From assembly GCA_947451105.1 (NCBI GenBank), contig CANFXY010000008.1:1-36448 (forward strand): 36,448 bases of DNA. Direction: 5' to 3'. A program made the position numbers and the translations under genes. The notes under the pieces are model-generated. The model saw only the letters and a list, made by a program, of their open reading frames with translations. It did no database searches and was not told where the DNA came from. This DNA is from Bacteroidota bacterium. Its GTDB lineage: Bacteria; Bacteroidota; Bacteroidia; NS11-12g; UBA955. How positions within the stretch are numbered: the stretch's first letter is position 1; each line of letters starts with the position of its first letter. This document shows, piece after piece, positions 1-10,337 of the stretch.

Positions 1-437
1 TCGACAGAAAACACCAAGTTTAACAACAATATTTGACCCACCACTTTGGCCAAACTTTGTTTGGTTTTCTTTTCAGATTCTAAATGTTCGTCAACATTAA
101 ATTTATGGTGTATTTCTGTGGTCGATTTGTAGATCAAAAACAAACCACCCGCAATTAAAATCAAGTCTTTTATACTAACATCTTTGCCTTCAAAATCAAA
201 TGGCAAGGTGAATAAGGTCGATTGGGCTTCGATAATCAGTTGAATCAGCACCAACAACAAAAGGCGTAAAAGCATGGCCAATAGCAAACCAATATTTCTG
301 GCTTTCTTTTGTTCGTGTTTCTCTACACGACCGGCCACAATACTAACAAATATAATATTGTCAATGCCAAGTACAACCTCCATGAAGGTTAGTGTGATTA
401 GGCTCATTAAGCCTGCGGAACTCAATATTTCTTCCAT
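1..437 (-). CDS. TerC family integral membrane protein (C-terminus beyond window)
   Basis: Manual translation of the minus strand from ATG at 437: [62 protein letters not shown]..., with the TerC hallmark [11 protein letters not shown]. Open to the window edge, so absent from the ORF track. Confidence 0.9.
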   Translation of the reverse strand, partial: MEEILSSAGLMSLITLTFMEVVLGIDNIIFVSIVAGRVEKHEQKKARNIGLLLAMLLRLLLLVLIQLIIEAQSTLFTLPFDFEGKDVSIKDLILIAGGLFLIYKSTTEIHHKFNVDEHLESEKKTKQSLAKVVGQILLLNLVFSV

Positions 438-458
438 TCGATTTGCAAAAATAAATGT

Positions 459-1202
459 TTAATTAGATTGCGACTTGCTTCTTTTATACATTTCTGTGTT
501 TTCAAGATAAAACCCACGCATTAATAGACGAAAGTCTTCTGTTTTTTCGCCATCTTCTCCCATTAACAATAGCTTTTCTTCTGACAATGCACTTTTTTCT
601 GTTTTGCTATAACAAAATATACTGCGGTAATGTTTTCCTGGTTTGTTGTAAATTTTAATTGCTTTTAACGCATGTAAATTGTTTTCTGCGGCCAATGCAT
701 TAAATTCTTCTGCTTCTTGGGGTGGATAAATGAGCCAAAATTTTCCAGCTGGGTTTAATATGTCGTGAATGCGTTTGATCAAGGTCAATGTGTCGAGCGA
801 TTTGTTGTGTATGGCTCGGTTTTTTTCACTGTCCGTTTTTTCTAAATGGTTCTTAAAATAGGGTGGGTTGCAAACAATCAAATCATAGGTCTGGCCATAG
901 TTGAACAACAAAGCGTCAGCATGAATGCTTGTTATCCGTTCCGCAAATTTGCTGTTTTCAATGTTTTCTTTGGCTTGCTCATACACCACCTGTTCAATTT
1001 CAATAGCCGTCACAGAAGCTTCTGGGTAGCGTTGGGCAAGAAACAAAGCGATTACACCCGTTCCCGTGCCAATGTCTAGACAGTGCTTAGGCGTTTCGGT
1101 TTCTGCAATGGCACCCAAAAGGCAGGCATCGCTGTTCACTTTTAATCCTTTGTCTTGACTGAAAATGCTGAATTCTTGGAAATGAAAAAAACTATTTCCC
1201 AC
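459..1202 (-). CDS. trmN6: tRNA1(Val) (adenine(37)-N6)-methyltransferase
   Basis: 247 aa; FHFQEFSIFSQDKGLKVNSDACLLGA N-terminus, LDIGTGTGVIAL SAM motif and VCNPPYF catalytic motif typical of YfiC/TrmN6. Confidence 0.9.
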   Translation of the reverse strand: MGNSFFHFQEFSIFSQDKGLKVNSDACLLGAIAETETPKHCLDIGTGTGVIALFLAQRYPEASVTAIEIEQVVYEQAKENIENSKFAERITSIHADALLFNYGQTYDLIVCNPPYFKNHLEKTDSEKNRAIHNKSLDTLTLIKRIHDILNPAGKFWLIYPPQEAEEFNALAAENNLHALKAIKIYNKPGKHYRSIFCYSKTEKSALSEEKLLLMGEDGEKTEDFRLLMRGFYLENTEMYKRSKSQSN

Positions 1203-1209
1203 CGTTAGA

Positions 1210-2256
1210 TTACAAAATCAACATGGCGTCGCCGTAACATTGGAAACTATATTTTTTCTTTATAGCTTCTTTGTAGGCGTCCATCACGAAATCGTATCCA
1301 CCAAACGCAGTAGCCAGCATCAATAAAGTGCTTTCTGGTGCGTGAAAATTGGTGATAAAGGCATTGGCAATAGAGAAGTCATACATTGGAGAAATGAATT
1401 TGTCGGTCCATCCAGTGCTTGCATTCAATGTGCCTGTAGATGATACAGATGATTCAATGGCACGCATTGAGCCTGAGCCAACGGCAACGATTCTCTTCTT
1501 TTGCAGTTGAGTGGCGTTAACCAAGGCAGCCATTTGCTCGCTGATTGAATAACTCTCTGAATCCATTTTATGTTTGCTTAGGTCCTCAACTTCCACATTT
1601 CTGAAAGTGCCTAAACCTTGGTGCAATGTTAATTCAGTGAATTTAACCCCTTTAATGTCCATACGCATCATCAACTCTCTGCTGAAATGCAAGCCCGCTG
1701 TTGGAGGTGCTACAGCGCCTTCTACAGTAGCAAATATGGTTTGGTAACGCTCTTCGTCTTCTTTTTTAACTGCGCGTTCAATGTATTTTGGAATTGGTGT
1801 TTCACCAAGCTTTCTAACAATGTTGTTGAACTCTTCTTTAGTGCCATCGAACAAGAAACGAATGGTTCTACCTCTGCTGGTGGTGTTGTCTACTACTTCA
1901 GCCACTAGGTCGTCGTCGCCGAAATACAATTTATTGCCTACACGGATTTTACGCGCTGGATCTACCAATACATCCCATAACTTGTGCTCTTCGTTTAATT
2001 CTCTCAATAAGAAAACTTCAATTTTTGCACCGGTCTTTTCTTTGTTTCCATACATTCTTGCAGGGAAAACACGGGTGTTGTTCATGATGAATAAATCGTC
2101 TTCATCAAAAATGTCTAAGATGTCCTTGAATTTTTTATGTTCAATTTTTTGTGTTGCTCTGTTCAATACCATTAGTTTGCTCTCATCGCGGTTTTTGTGC
2201 GGGTCTTGTGCAATCAAGTTTGCTGGTAAATCAAAGCTGAATTTAGATAATTTCAT
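1210..2256 (-). CDS. queA: S-adenosylmethionine:tRNA ribosyltransferase-isomerase
   Basis: 348 aa; [12 protein letters not shown] start, [21 protein letters not shown] and [18 protein letters not shown] motifs of QueA. Confidence 0.96.
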   Translation of the reverse strand: MKLSKFSFDLPANLIAQDPHKNRDESKLMVLNRATQKIEHKKFKDILDIFDEDDLFIMNNTRVFPARMYGNKEKTGAKIEVFLLRELNEEHKLWDVLVDPARKIRVGNKLYFGDDDLVAEVVDNTTSRGRTIRFLFDGTKEEFNNIVRKLGETPIPKYIERAVKKEDEERYQTIFATVEGAVAPPTAGLHFSRELMMRMDIKGVKFTELTLHQGLGTFRNVEVEDLSKHKMDSESYSISEQMAALVNATQLQKKRIVAVGSGSMRAIESSVSSTGTLNASTGWTDKFISPMYDFSIANAFITNFHAPESTLLMLATAFGGYDFVMDAYKEAIKKKYSFQCYGDAMLIL

Positions 2257-2352
2257 TGGACTATAATTAGGGTAAAAAAGGGTGCAAAAGTAATATATTT
2301 TATGCTAAAAGGCAAGTTTAATATTTAATTAATACGATTAAACTGCGAAATG

Positions 2353-2958
2353 TTAATCGTCTTCTCCTTCTGAACCCGCTCCAGTTGCCCTGTTAGCATC
2401 GTAGTTTCCGTCCTTCAAACCTTCGCAAATTCCTTCCACCTTTTTTTGTGCCCGATCAAAAGCCAAGTCTGTATCCTTTATCGGCTTTAGTAATTTATCC
2501 GCAAGGGCATAAAGCTTGGTTACGTCTTCTTTTTCTTTTCTGAAATAGGTTAAAAAGGTTTCTTTCTCATAGTCTTTGCTGTGCGCCGACTCTTTCAGTG
2601 TTTTCAACTGAATCAAGAGTTCTTCAATCTCCATCACGATTGGCTTGAAACTGTCTATTGCTTTGCCATACAATTTGCCATAGCTCTTGTACTCGTCCAT
2701 GAGCTGTGCTGTTTCCAAATCAACCACCATGTTTTTTTCTCTGTATCGAGAGTCGCAAAACCCATAGTTGTGTTTGATGATGTCTTTGCGCTCTTGGATT
2801 TCTTCTAAAGGCATGTAATCCAACCAAGTGCGAATAGTTTGCACACGCATTTGTAGCGTATCGATCAATTCCAACTCAGCTTTCACTTCATAATCTGCCT
2901 TATAACCTTCCTTACAAGACATTAACAATAACACACAGGGAATAAAATATTTAAACAT
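2353..2958 (-). CDS. hypothetical lipoprotein
   Basis: 201 aa; N-terminus MFKYFIPCVLLLMSCKEG resembles a lipobox; charged helical remainder; family not recognised. Confidence 0.65.
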   Translation of the reverse strand: MFKYFIPCVLLLMSCKEGYKADYEVKAELELIDTLQMRVQTIRTWLDYMPLEEIQERKDIIKHNYGFCDSRYREKNMVVDLETAQLMDEYKSYGKLYGKAIDSFKPIVMEIEELLIQLKTLKESAHSKDYEKETFLTYFRKEKEDVTKLYALADKLLKPIKDTDLAFDRAQKKVEGICEGLKDGNYDANRATGAGSEGEDD

Positions 2959-3007
2959 ACTGCAAAATTATATTATTTTTATATAGTTTTGAACTCAAGT
3001 TTAAGAT

Positions 3008-4294
3008 TTGTTAACACGTACCGATTATAAACGCGTAAGAGAAATCGTTTTCCTAAAAGACGTTGGACTTCTTGCTGTGTCTGCTTTTGGTGGGCCCGAA
3101 ATGCATATTAGCCTTTTTCTTAAGCATTTGGTTCATGAGAAAAAGTATATCAGTGAAACAGACTTACTCGAATTAAACAGCCTCTGTCAAATTCTTCCCG
3201 GCCCCTCTTCTACACAAACACTGACCTCTATTGCCTACAAGATAGGAGGACCTCGCTTGGCGTTTTTAGCGCTCATGATTTGGATTTTGCCAGCCACCTT
3301 GCTTATGTCGTTTTTTGTGCTTTCAACCAGCTTCGTAAAGCCTGAAGTGTTTACCTTTATCGGACCAATGGCACTCGGATTCATCGTGGTAGCGGCATTT
3401 CAAATGTTTAAACTCATAAAAAAAGACAGTCTGAATATTGGTCTCGCCATCCTTGCAGCGCTTTTGTCTTTTCTTTTTCATTCACCCGCAGCCTTTCCCG
3501 TATTGCTCTTGGCGGGTGCTTTGGTGACGGTTAACTTTGGTAAGAAAGATTTTATTCCCAACAACAAGCCCCTCATCAATATCCGTTGGGCAAATTTGTC
3601 GCTTATGTTTATGATCCTCATCACTGTTGCTGTGGTTGGATTGTACACCAAAACACAATTTCCTCGGTTTTCTCAACCCATACGTTTGTTTGAAAATACC
3701 TACAGAATGGGCACCATGGTCTTCGGTGGTGGCAATGTTTTGTATTCAATGATACTCAAAGAATTTGTTGAGTTTAAGCCCAAACAATACCTCAGTTTAA
3801 GCGAGTTTAATACCGGTTTGGGGCTGCTTCAAGCGGTTCCAGGGCCAACATTTTCATTGGCTACATTTGCCAATGGAATGGCCATGAAAAACCTTGGATA
3901 TGGCTTCAATGGTCAACTTATTGGCTGTGGTATTGGAACCCTAGCAATCTTTTTGCCAGGTACTTTGTTGATATTTTTTGTGTACCCAATTTGGAGCCAA
4001 GTAAAAGAATATCCAATCATTTACCGTTCTTTAGATGGAATAATTTCGGTGTCCATTGGCTTTATTTGGTCAGCAGCCATCTTTATGTTGTTGCCTTATC
4101 TACAATCTATTCTCTCTGAAATCTCTTTGTTTTTAGAGTGTCAGAAAAAGGGAATGGGCATGCACGATTTAACTGATCAATATCTTTCGCTAATCGTTTT
4201 TATCATAACTTTGGTATATTTGCAATACAAGAAACTACCAACTGTTCTTTTGGTTTTTGTAACTTTGTTGGCCGGCTATTTGTTATACAATTAA
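3008..4294 (+). CDS. chrA: chromate transporter (CHR family), two-domain
   Basis: 428 aa; AFGGPEMHISLFLKHLV...LCQILPGPSSTQ in the first half and a second FGGGNVLYSMIL...GLLQAVPGPTFSLATF copy, the duplicated CHR layout. Start appears to be TTG at 3008. Confidence 0.88.
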   Translation: MLTRTDYKRVREIVFLKDVGLLAVSAFGGPEMHISLFLKHLVHEKKYISETDLLELNSLCQILPGPSSTQTLTSIAYKIGGPRLAFLALMIWILPATLLMSFFVLSTSFVKPEVFTFIGPMALGFIVVAAFQMFKLIKKDSLNIGLAILAALLSFLFHSPAAFPVLLLAGALVTVNFGKKDFIPNNKPLINIRWANLSLMFMILITVAVVGLYTKTQFPRFSQPIRLFENTYRMGTMVFGGGNVLYSMILKEFVEFKPKQYLSLSEFNTGLGLLQAVPGPTFSLATFANGMAMKNLGYGFNGQLIGCGIGTLAIFLPGTLLIFFVYPIWSQVKEYPIIYRSLDGIISVSIGFIWSAAIFMLLPYLQSILSEISLFLECQKKGMGMHDLTDQYLSLIVFIITLVYLQYKKLPTVLLVFVTLLAGYLLYN

Positions 4295-4300
4295 ATAGAT

Positions 4301-4948
4301 ATGAATAAAAAAATTGGTCTTTATCTGCTTTTGCTTTTGCCTTTCATTACGGAGGCACAAACGCAATTACAAAGGGACAGCGGATTGATACAGTTTTCAG
4401 GTATTTTATTGTCTTCAGACAGTATCTATCCAATTCCATTTGCAAACATTTTTGTTCAAAGAAAGCCTTATGGGACTTATTCTAATTTAGAAGGCTATTT
4501 TTCTTTTGTCGCTCGAAAGGGAGATACCGTGGTTTTCTCTCACGTAGAATTTAAACGTTCTGTTTTTGTCATTCCGGATACTTTGCACGATTACAAATAC
4601 AGTATTGTCAAACTATTGACACAAGACACCGTTTATTTCCCTGGTGTTGTTATTATGCCGATGCCCAACCGCGCAACCTTCGATCATTTGTTTGTGACCA
4701 AAGAGATCCCTAACGATGATGTTCAAAGGGCTAAAAACAATATGGAACGTGAAGAGCTAAAAGAACAAGCGTTCTCCTTAGAAGGCTCTGACGCCTCTGA
4801 AGCGTATAAACAGATTACAAGGATGTATGCCCAAAAATCTTACTATGCGGGTGGACAAATTCCGCCAATGAATATTCTTAATCCATTTGCATGGGCACAG
4901 TTTTTTGATGCTTGGAAACGGGGCGATTTTAAAAAGAAAAGCCGTTAA
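4301..4948 (+). CDS. carboxypeptidase-like regulatory domain protein (probable exported protein)
   Basis: 215 aa; signal peptide MNKKIGLYLLLLLPFITEAQ, then ILLSSDSIYPIPFANIFVQRKPYGTYSNLEGYFSFVARKGDTVVFSHVEFKR, a CarboxypepD_reg-like pattern. Confidence 0.65.
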   Translation: MNKKIGLYLLLLLPFITEAQTQLQRDSGLIQFSGILLSSDSIYPIPFANIFVQRKPYGTYSNLEGYFSFVARKGDTVVFSHVEFKRSVFVIPDTLHDYKYSIVKLLTQDTVYFPGVVIMPMPNRATFDHLFVTKEIPNDDVQRAKNNMEREELKEQAFSLEGSDASEAYKQITRMYAQKSYYAGGQIPPMNILNPFAWAQFFDAWKRGDFKKKSR

Positions 4949-5646
4949 TTAAACAGTTGCATGATTGGTCTGATAATGCTTATCAATCCAATAATTAAAA
5001 TCAAAATCAGGGAACTCATTTTAAACTTATCTTGAGGCAATTTATTCAATATCTTCTTGCCTAAATACGTGCCAATAAAGCCAATTAGGAGCAAAACAGG
5101 CACATAAACAATGTTGGTTTTGTTGAGATAACCATTGTATACATAAACCACTGTGCGGCTTAAATCGATGCTTAAGTCAATAGCTGCGGAGGTTGCTACA
5201 TAAACATTCTTTTCTAAATTGAAGGCAGACATGGTAATGCCACGAACTGCCCCGCCTGTGCCAATTAATCCCGAGGCAAATCCAGAAATAGCCCCGCCAA
5301 AATACATTTGTGACTTACCCGTGCTGATCTGCGCATTGTTGTTAATCAAAAAGTAAATGCTTAATCCGATTAAGAAAAAGCCTAAAAGCATTTCTAAGAT
5401 TGAAGAGGCCATTCTTTCACTCAACAATCCACCCAATACCACAAAGATGATAGAGGGGATGCCGATGTTAATTAGAAGCTTTTTATCTATGCCATCCCTG
5501 AACAATACAATTTTACTGACATTGCTCGATAGGTGGAAGAGGGCCGTAATGCCTAATACGGAATGAAAATCTAAATAAAAGTTCGCAATTGGAACAAAGA
5601 ATACCGATGAGCCAAATCCTCCTACTGTGCCAATAATTTCGGCCAA
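4945..5646 (-). CDS. TauE/SafE-family sulfite exporter-like membrane protein
   Basis: 233 aa; GTVGGFGSSVFFVPIANFYLDFHSVLGITALFHLSSNVSKI and a second GLIGTGGAVRGITM half, TauE/SafE-like. Start codon uncertain (see findings). Confidence 0.8.
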   Translation of the reverse strand: MAEIIGTVGGFGSSVFFVPIANFYLDFHSVLGITALFHLSSNVSKIVLFRDGIDKKLLINIGIPSIIFVVLGGLLSERMASSILEMLLGFFLIGLSIYFLINNNAQISTGKSQMYFGGAISGFASGLIGTGGAVRGITMSAFNLEKNVYVATSAAIDLSIDLSRTVVYVYNGYLNKTNIVYVPVLLLIGFIGTYLGKKILNKLPQDKFKMSSLILILIIGLISIIRPIMQLFN

Positions 5647-5687
5647 TAGAGCTAAGGCTATAAAGGAAAACTGACGAATCGTAAGGC

Positions 5688-6809
5688 TTAGTAATTGTTA
5701 AGCATCATTGGCATCACCAACATCACCACTTCTTCGTCTGCTTCATTTTCTGCAGGAACCAAAAGACCAGCGCGGTTAGGTGTAGACAATTTCAATTTAA
5801 CTGAATCGTGGTCTACGTTAGACAGCAACTCCAATAAGAAACGAGAGTTGAATCCGATTTCGATGTCTTCGCCATCGTATTCGCAAGCGCGTTTTTCGTT
5901 TGCTTCGTTTGCCAATTCAATATCCTCTGCACTTGCAGCCAATTCATTGCCTGTAATTTTGATTCTGATTTGGTGGGTGGTTTTGTTAGAGAAATTAGCT
6001 ACACGTTTAACGGTTTCTAAAAAGTCTATGCGGTTAATGCCAACAATGTTGTTGTTGTCTTGTGGAATTACTGCTTTGTAATCAGGATATTTCTCGTCGA
6101 TTAAACGGCAAGACAATTTTAAATTGTTGCTGGTGAAGAATACATTTGATTTGTTGAAATCAATTTGTATTGGTGTTACATCATTGCTCAATGATGATTT
6201 TAATAAGTTAAGCGCTTTTTTAGGTAGGATGAAGGTGTGCTCCATACCAGGCTTAATGTCGTGACGGGTTAATTTAACCAAACGGTTGGCATCTGTCGCA
6301 ACAAAGTTTAAGCTGTCGTTGTACAATTCAACATAAACACCGGTAAGGTTTAACCTCAAATCGTCATTGCCTGTAGCAAATAAAGTTTTGCTGATGCATC
6401 TTAATAAGACGTTTGAAGGCATTGAGAAAGCACTCTCTGATTCAATTTCAGGAACCTTAGGGAAGTCAGCGCCGCTTTGACCAGCCAATTTGTAGCGGCC
6501 ATTCGCAGTTCCTAATTCTATGCCATAGGTTTCATCGTTTACAGTGAAAGTGATCGGTTGGTCGTTTAACATTTTAACGGTGTCAATCAACAACCTTGAT
6601 GGGATAGCCACCAAAATATCTTCTTTAGATTCAACCTGCAATGAAGTCGACATTGAAGTCTCTAAATCGGTGGTTGAAATGGTAAGCGTACCACTTTTAA
6701 TGTCAAACAAGAAGTTATCAAGGATTGGTAATACAGGCTTCGATACGATTGCCCCACTTACTTTACTTAAATGCTCTAATAATTCTGGTGCCGCTACTAT
6801 AAATTTCAT
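5688..6809 (-). CDS. dnaN: DNA polymerase III subunit beta (sliding clamp)
   Basis: MKFIVAAPELLEHLSKVSGAIVSKPVLPILDNFLFDI... LVMPMMLNNY. Trimmed from the ORF-track start at 6860 to the canonical MKF at 6809. Confidence 0.95.
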   Translation of the reverse strand: MKFIVAAPELLEHLSKVSGAIVSKPVLPILDNFLFDIKSGTLTISTTDLETSMSTSLQVESKEDILVAIPSRLLIDTVKMLNDQPITFTVNDETYGIELGTANGRYKLAGQSGADFPKVPEIESESAFSMPSNVLLRCISKTLFATGNDDLRLNLTGVYVELYNDSLNFVATDANRLVKLTRHDIKPGMEHTFILPKKALNLLKSSLSNDVTPIQIDFNKSNVFFTSNNLKLSCRLIDEKYPDYKAVIPQDNNNIVGINRIDFLETVKRVANFSNKTTHQIRIKITGNELAASAEDIELANEANEKRACEYDGEDIEIGFNSRFLLELLSNVDHDSVKLKLSTPNRAGLLVPAENEADEEVVMLVMPMMLNNY

Positions 6810-6897
6810 ACTAATTTCAGACTTTTTTATCTGATTGCGAAAGTAAATACACCCTCGCAAGGTATATTCACATAATTATCTCTTTTATTCACAAAAT

Positions 6898-8301
6898 CTA
6901 CTGCATATCGAATATTTTGCCCGGGTTTAAGATTAAATTCGGGTCAAAACTGCGCTTGATTCCGCGCATTATTTCAAAATGTGCGTTGCTAAACACAATG
7001 TCCAAATAGGGCTTTTGTACCAATCCGATTCCGTGCTCTCCACTAATGGTTCCTCCGTATTGTTTGCACAATTCAAAAATCTCGCGTATGGCCTTCGGTA
7101 AACCGCCATTCCATGCCTCATCATCCAAATCATTTTTCAATATGTTTACGTGCAAATTGCCGTCGCCTGCATGGCCATAACACACGGTTTCAAAGCCGTA
7201 TTTCTCGCTGATTTTACTTACACCTTCATAAAGGTCGGGCAAATAAGAGCGCGTTACCACCGTGTCTTCTTCTTTGTATACAGAATGTTGTTTTACAACT
7301 TCGCCAATCGATCTTCTGATTTTCCAAAACTTCTCTTTGGTCTCACTGTCATCGGCCATCAAGACTTCCATAACATGATTGGCCTCCAAGGCTGCATATA
7401 TTTTTTCGCATTGTGGCATCAAATCACTTTCGTTAAAGGCATCAACCTCAATCAGTAAATAGGCTTTTTCTTCACCCATCTCAAAAGCAATATTGTTTTT
7501 CTCTACAGAAAGCTTTACGCCTTTGCGGTCCATAAACTCAATGGCCGACGCTTGCACGCCTTCTGCGAAAATTGCTGGCACTGAGGCACAGGCTTCTTTG
7601 GCGTTGGCAAAACTCGCCAACATTAAGCTTCTGTAGGGTGGGTAGGGGATTAACTTCAAGGTCATTTTACACACAATGCCCAACGTGCCCTCACTGCCCA
7701 CCATCAATTGTGTTAGGTGATAGCCTGTAGAATTCTTTAACACATTGGCTCCCGTTTGTATAATTTCTCCATTGGCCAATACCACTTCCAAATTTAACAC
7801 ATAGTCTTTGGTCGTGCCATATTTTACACAACGCGGTCCGCCACTGCTGTGCGCTATATTGCCGCCTAAGGTGCAACTGCCTTTGCTGGCGGGATCTGGG
7901 GGATAAAACAATCCCAAAGCCTGAGCCGCTTCTTGTAAGGCTTCATTGATAACGCCTGGTTCGACTATGGCTTGGTGATTGACTGTGTCGATTTCTAAAA
8001 TGCGGTTCATTTTTTCGAAGCCCAATACCACGCCACCCTCTATGGGCAAACAGCCTCCACTTAATCCCGTTCCTGCACCTCTGCAGGTTAATGCAATTTG
8101 GTTTTCGTTGCAAATCTTAGCGATTTGTGAGACCATCTCTGTGCTGCTGGGCAACAAGACCAATTCTGGCGCAAAGCTGAGGTCTTCTGTATAGTCGCGG
8201 CCATAACGGTCCAACGATTCTAAGTCGGTTTTGTAATTGCCTTCTCCAACTATTTGACAGAGTGCTTCTGCCATGCGTTTATCAATGCGGGTGTAGCCCA
8301 T
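6898..8301 (-). CDS. FAD-binding oxidase, glycolate oxidase GlcD / D-lactate dehydrogenase family
   Basis: 467 aa; LTCRGAGTGLSGGCLPIEGGVVLGFEKMNRI, YPPDPASKGSCTLGGNIAHSSGGPRCVKYG, VCYGHAGDGNLHVNI and GTISGEHGIGLVQKPYL motifs. Confidence 0.93.
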   Translation of the reverse strand: MGYTRIDKRMAEALCQIVGEGNYKTDLESLDRYGRDYTEDLSFAPELVLLPSSTEMVSQIAKICNENQIALTCRGAGTGLSGGCLPIEGGVVLGFEKMNRILEIDTVNHQAIVEPGVINEALQEAAQALGLFYPPDPASKGSCTLGGNIAHSSGGPRCVKYGTTKDYVLNLEVVLANGEIIQTGANVLKNSTGYHLTQLMVGSEGTLGIVCKMTLKLIPYPPYRSLMLASFANAKEACASVPAIFAEGVQASAIEFMDRKGVKLSVEKNNIAFEMGEEKAYLLIEVDAFNESDLMPQCEKIYAALEANHVMEVLMADDSETKEKFWKIRRSIGEVVKQHSVYKEEDTVVTRSYLPDLYEGVSKISEKYGFETVCYGHAGDGNLHVNILKNDLDDEAWNGGLPKAIREIFELCKQYGGTISGEHGIGLVQKPYLDIVFSNAHFEIMRGIKRSFDPNLILNPGKIFDMQ

Positions 8302-8364
8302 GCTGCGAAATTAGTGTTTAGATTTTGAAATCGTTTCCTACCCGGCATCGAGTTTACAAACAAG

Positions 8365-9294
8365 TTATTTCAATGTAGACGTTTTCTTCGTGGTGTATAC
8401 CCTGATCCAATCGACAACAAATTCGTTGCGTTGGAAATTCTCAGGCAAATAGTTTAAATACTTGGCTTCAAAACAATTGTTGATGATTACCACCATTTCA
8501 TCGTCTAACCATTTTTTTAATTTGTCATTTACACGCATGTACGACACGCATTTTCCATCGGTGTAAAGCTTAATGGAATTTGGGGTCCACAAGCAGCCAT
8601 AGACGTGAAAACTGCTGTCTGTGTTCTTGGGCAGATTGATCTTGCGGCACAAATACCCCCTCGATTTTGAACCCGACTCGCCCCAATGCACCGTTGTGTA
8701 TTGGGCATGAACAGATTTGCCAGTCTTTTGTCCATACATCTCAAATATATCTATTTCGGGAGGCCACCTATTGGCACCCGTTAGCCAAAAGGCTGGCCAG
8801 GTTGCCGCCCCACTGGGGTTCTTTGATCGGATTTCAAAATAACCGTATTTCTGCTTAAACGAGATGTCTGAATTGATTAATCCTACCGCATACGGCACCT
8901 TTACAAGGCTGTCTTTTACTTTGAATGTTTTGGGTTTGTAAGCGCCGCCCAAATACAAATAGCCATCTTTCGCCTTTACCTCTGCAGCGTCGTAGTACTG
9001 GTGTAAATTGTCGGGATGAACTTCGCCCCAAGGCTGACCAGGTCGCCATTTTTTGAGGTCTAAACTGTCAAACTCATCTGAAAAACTTAAAATCCAATTG
9101 CTGTCGGCAAACTGTTGTTTCAGTGGTTTGTGCTTATGTAAACTGTAAGAAAATTTTAAACCCGCGTTGCGCACACTTAAGTTTTTCTTGATTAGAAAAG
9201 TTTGTATGGGTCTTTTGTTTTTGTCTAAAGGACGCTCAACTCTATAGCATGCGCTAAAAAATATCAGCAGTAGGATTAAGCCCCAACGCATCAT
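8365..9294 (-). CDS. glycoside hydrolase family 16 lipoprotein
   Basis: Start trimmed to MMRWGLILLLIFFSACYR (lipobox); GH16 catalytic signature PEIDIFEMYG (ExDxxE), WPAFWLTGANRWP. Start overlaps the ppa stop (TAATG). Confidence 0.87.
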   Translation of the reverse strand: MMRWGLILLLIFFSACYRVERPLDKNKRPIQTFLIKKNLSVRNAGLKFSYSLHKHKPLKQQFADSNWILSFSDEFDSLDLKKWRPGQPWGEVHPDNLHQYYDAAEVKAKDGYLYLGGAYKPKTFKVKDSLVKVPYAVGLINSDISFKQKYGYFEIRSKNPSGAATWPAFWLTGANRWPPEIDIFEMYGQKTGKSVHAQYTTVHWGESGSKSRGYLCRKINLPKNTDSSFHVYGCLWTPNSIKLYTDGKCVSYMRVNDKLKKWLDDEMVVIINNCFEAKYLNYLPENFQRNEFVVDWIRVYTTKKTSTLK

Positions 9295-9935
9295 TAAGCA
9301 ATTTCTTTTTGGTAGTCTTCCGCCGCTAGATGCAAGACCTGCTTGCATTCTTTAGCACCATACACATCGGTAATAACTACCTTGTTTTCTTGACTCTGAG
9401 GATCCAATTTATAGGTCTTAAAATAATGAAGTAACCTTTGCAATATGGCTTCAGGCAATTCCGAAATATCCTGCATGTGGCCATACATAAGATCGTCTTT
9501 TAAGACGGCAATAATTTTATCGTCTGCTTCGTGCTTGTCTACCATTCTCAAGCCACCAATCGGAATGCATTGCAATAAGATGTTGTGGTTTTGTATAGGG
9601 CGCTCACTCAATACGCAAATGTCCAGCGGATCTCCATCGCCTTTTACACCTGTGAGTCCTGATTTTTCCATGCAAAATTTTGCGATCTCTTTGCCGCAAT
9701 AGGTCTGTGGAACAAAACCGTAAAGGGCAGGGCAGAGGTTGCTGAATTTTTGAGGACGGTCTATTTTCAACAGACCACTCTCTTTGTCTAATTCGTATTT
9801 TACGGTATCAAATGGGGTAATTTCAATGTACACATTGATAATATCAGGAAAGGATGCACCTTTTGAAACGCCGTGCCAAGGATGGGCTATTTTCAAGACT
9901 TTATTTCTTAAAGAATATAACTGCGGGACTGCCAT
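9294..9935 (-). CDS. ppa: inorganic pyrophosphatase
   Basis: HPWHGVS, KYELDKESGLLKIDRP, YGFVPQTYCG, GDGDPLDICVLSERP and DDKIIAVLKDD motifs. The true start may be inside the ORF, since it overlaps the preceding gene. Confidence 0.92.
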   Translation of the reverse strand: MAVPQLYSLRNKVLKIAHPWHGVSKGASFPDIINVYIEITPFDTVKYELDKESGLLKIDRPQKFSNLCPALYGFVPQTYCGKEIAKFCMEKSGLTGVKGDGDPLDICVLSERPIQNHNILLQCIPIGGLRMVDKHEADDKIIAVLKDDLMYGHMQDISELPEAILQRLLHYFKTYKLDPQSQENKVVITDVYGAKECKQVLHLAAEDYQKEIA

Positions 9936-10335
9936 TGTAATCTACCGAAAGCTTTAATAAAGCGTCTTCTAAAGTTACAACAGTGGCAGTGTCTGTTAGT
10001 CCAAGCACAGTGCCAATTAGTTTTTTCTTTCCATCGTAAAATTCCCAATGGGTAGCTGTTGAATCAGGATTGCCAGAACAGATGTTTTTGTTCTCGTACT
10101 GCATCAAGGTGCTGTCTTTGTAGAATCTATACGAATCGTCTTGCTGACAAGCCGGAACCGCCAAGTTGTAGACATCCAAACCACTTACTTCCACTCGGTA
10201 AATTTTCCATGGAGCTGAAGTAATTCTTTTCATGTCAAGATCTTCAGTTACAACTCCAGGATTTGGAGGTGATTCTTTATAACAAGAAACGGCCCAAATA
10301 CTAGCTACAGCAAATACAAAAAGAATTTTTTTCAT
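9901..10335 (-). CDS. lipocalin-like small lipoprotein (paralogue A)
   Basis: 144 aa; MKKILFVFAVASIWAVSCYKE lipobox; APWKIYRVEVSG...DSYRFYKDSTLMQYE...WEFYDGKKKLIG. Confidence 0.7.
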   Translation of the reverse strand: MKKILFVFAVASIWAVSCYKESPPNPGVVTEDLDMKRITSAPWKIYRVEVSGLDVYNLAVPACQQDDSYRFYKDSTLMQYENKNICSGNPDSTATHWEFYDGKKKLIGTVLGLTDTATVVTLEDALLKLSVDYNGSPAVIFFKK

Positions 10336-10337
10336 GT

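Noticed and set aside
274-462. 62 aa plus-strand ORF
   Set aside because: Antisense to the clear TerC-family reading frame (minus strand, 1-437).
1781-2266. 161 aa plus-strand ORF
   Set aside because: Entirely antisense to queA; Ser/Leu-rich translation typical of a shadow frame.
5695-6081. 128 aa plus-strand ORF
   Set aside because: Antisense to dnaN, no recognisable domain.
7150-7458. 102 aa plus-strand ORF
   Set aside because: Antisense shadow of the glcD-like gene.
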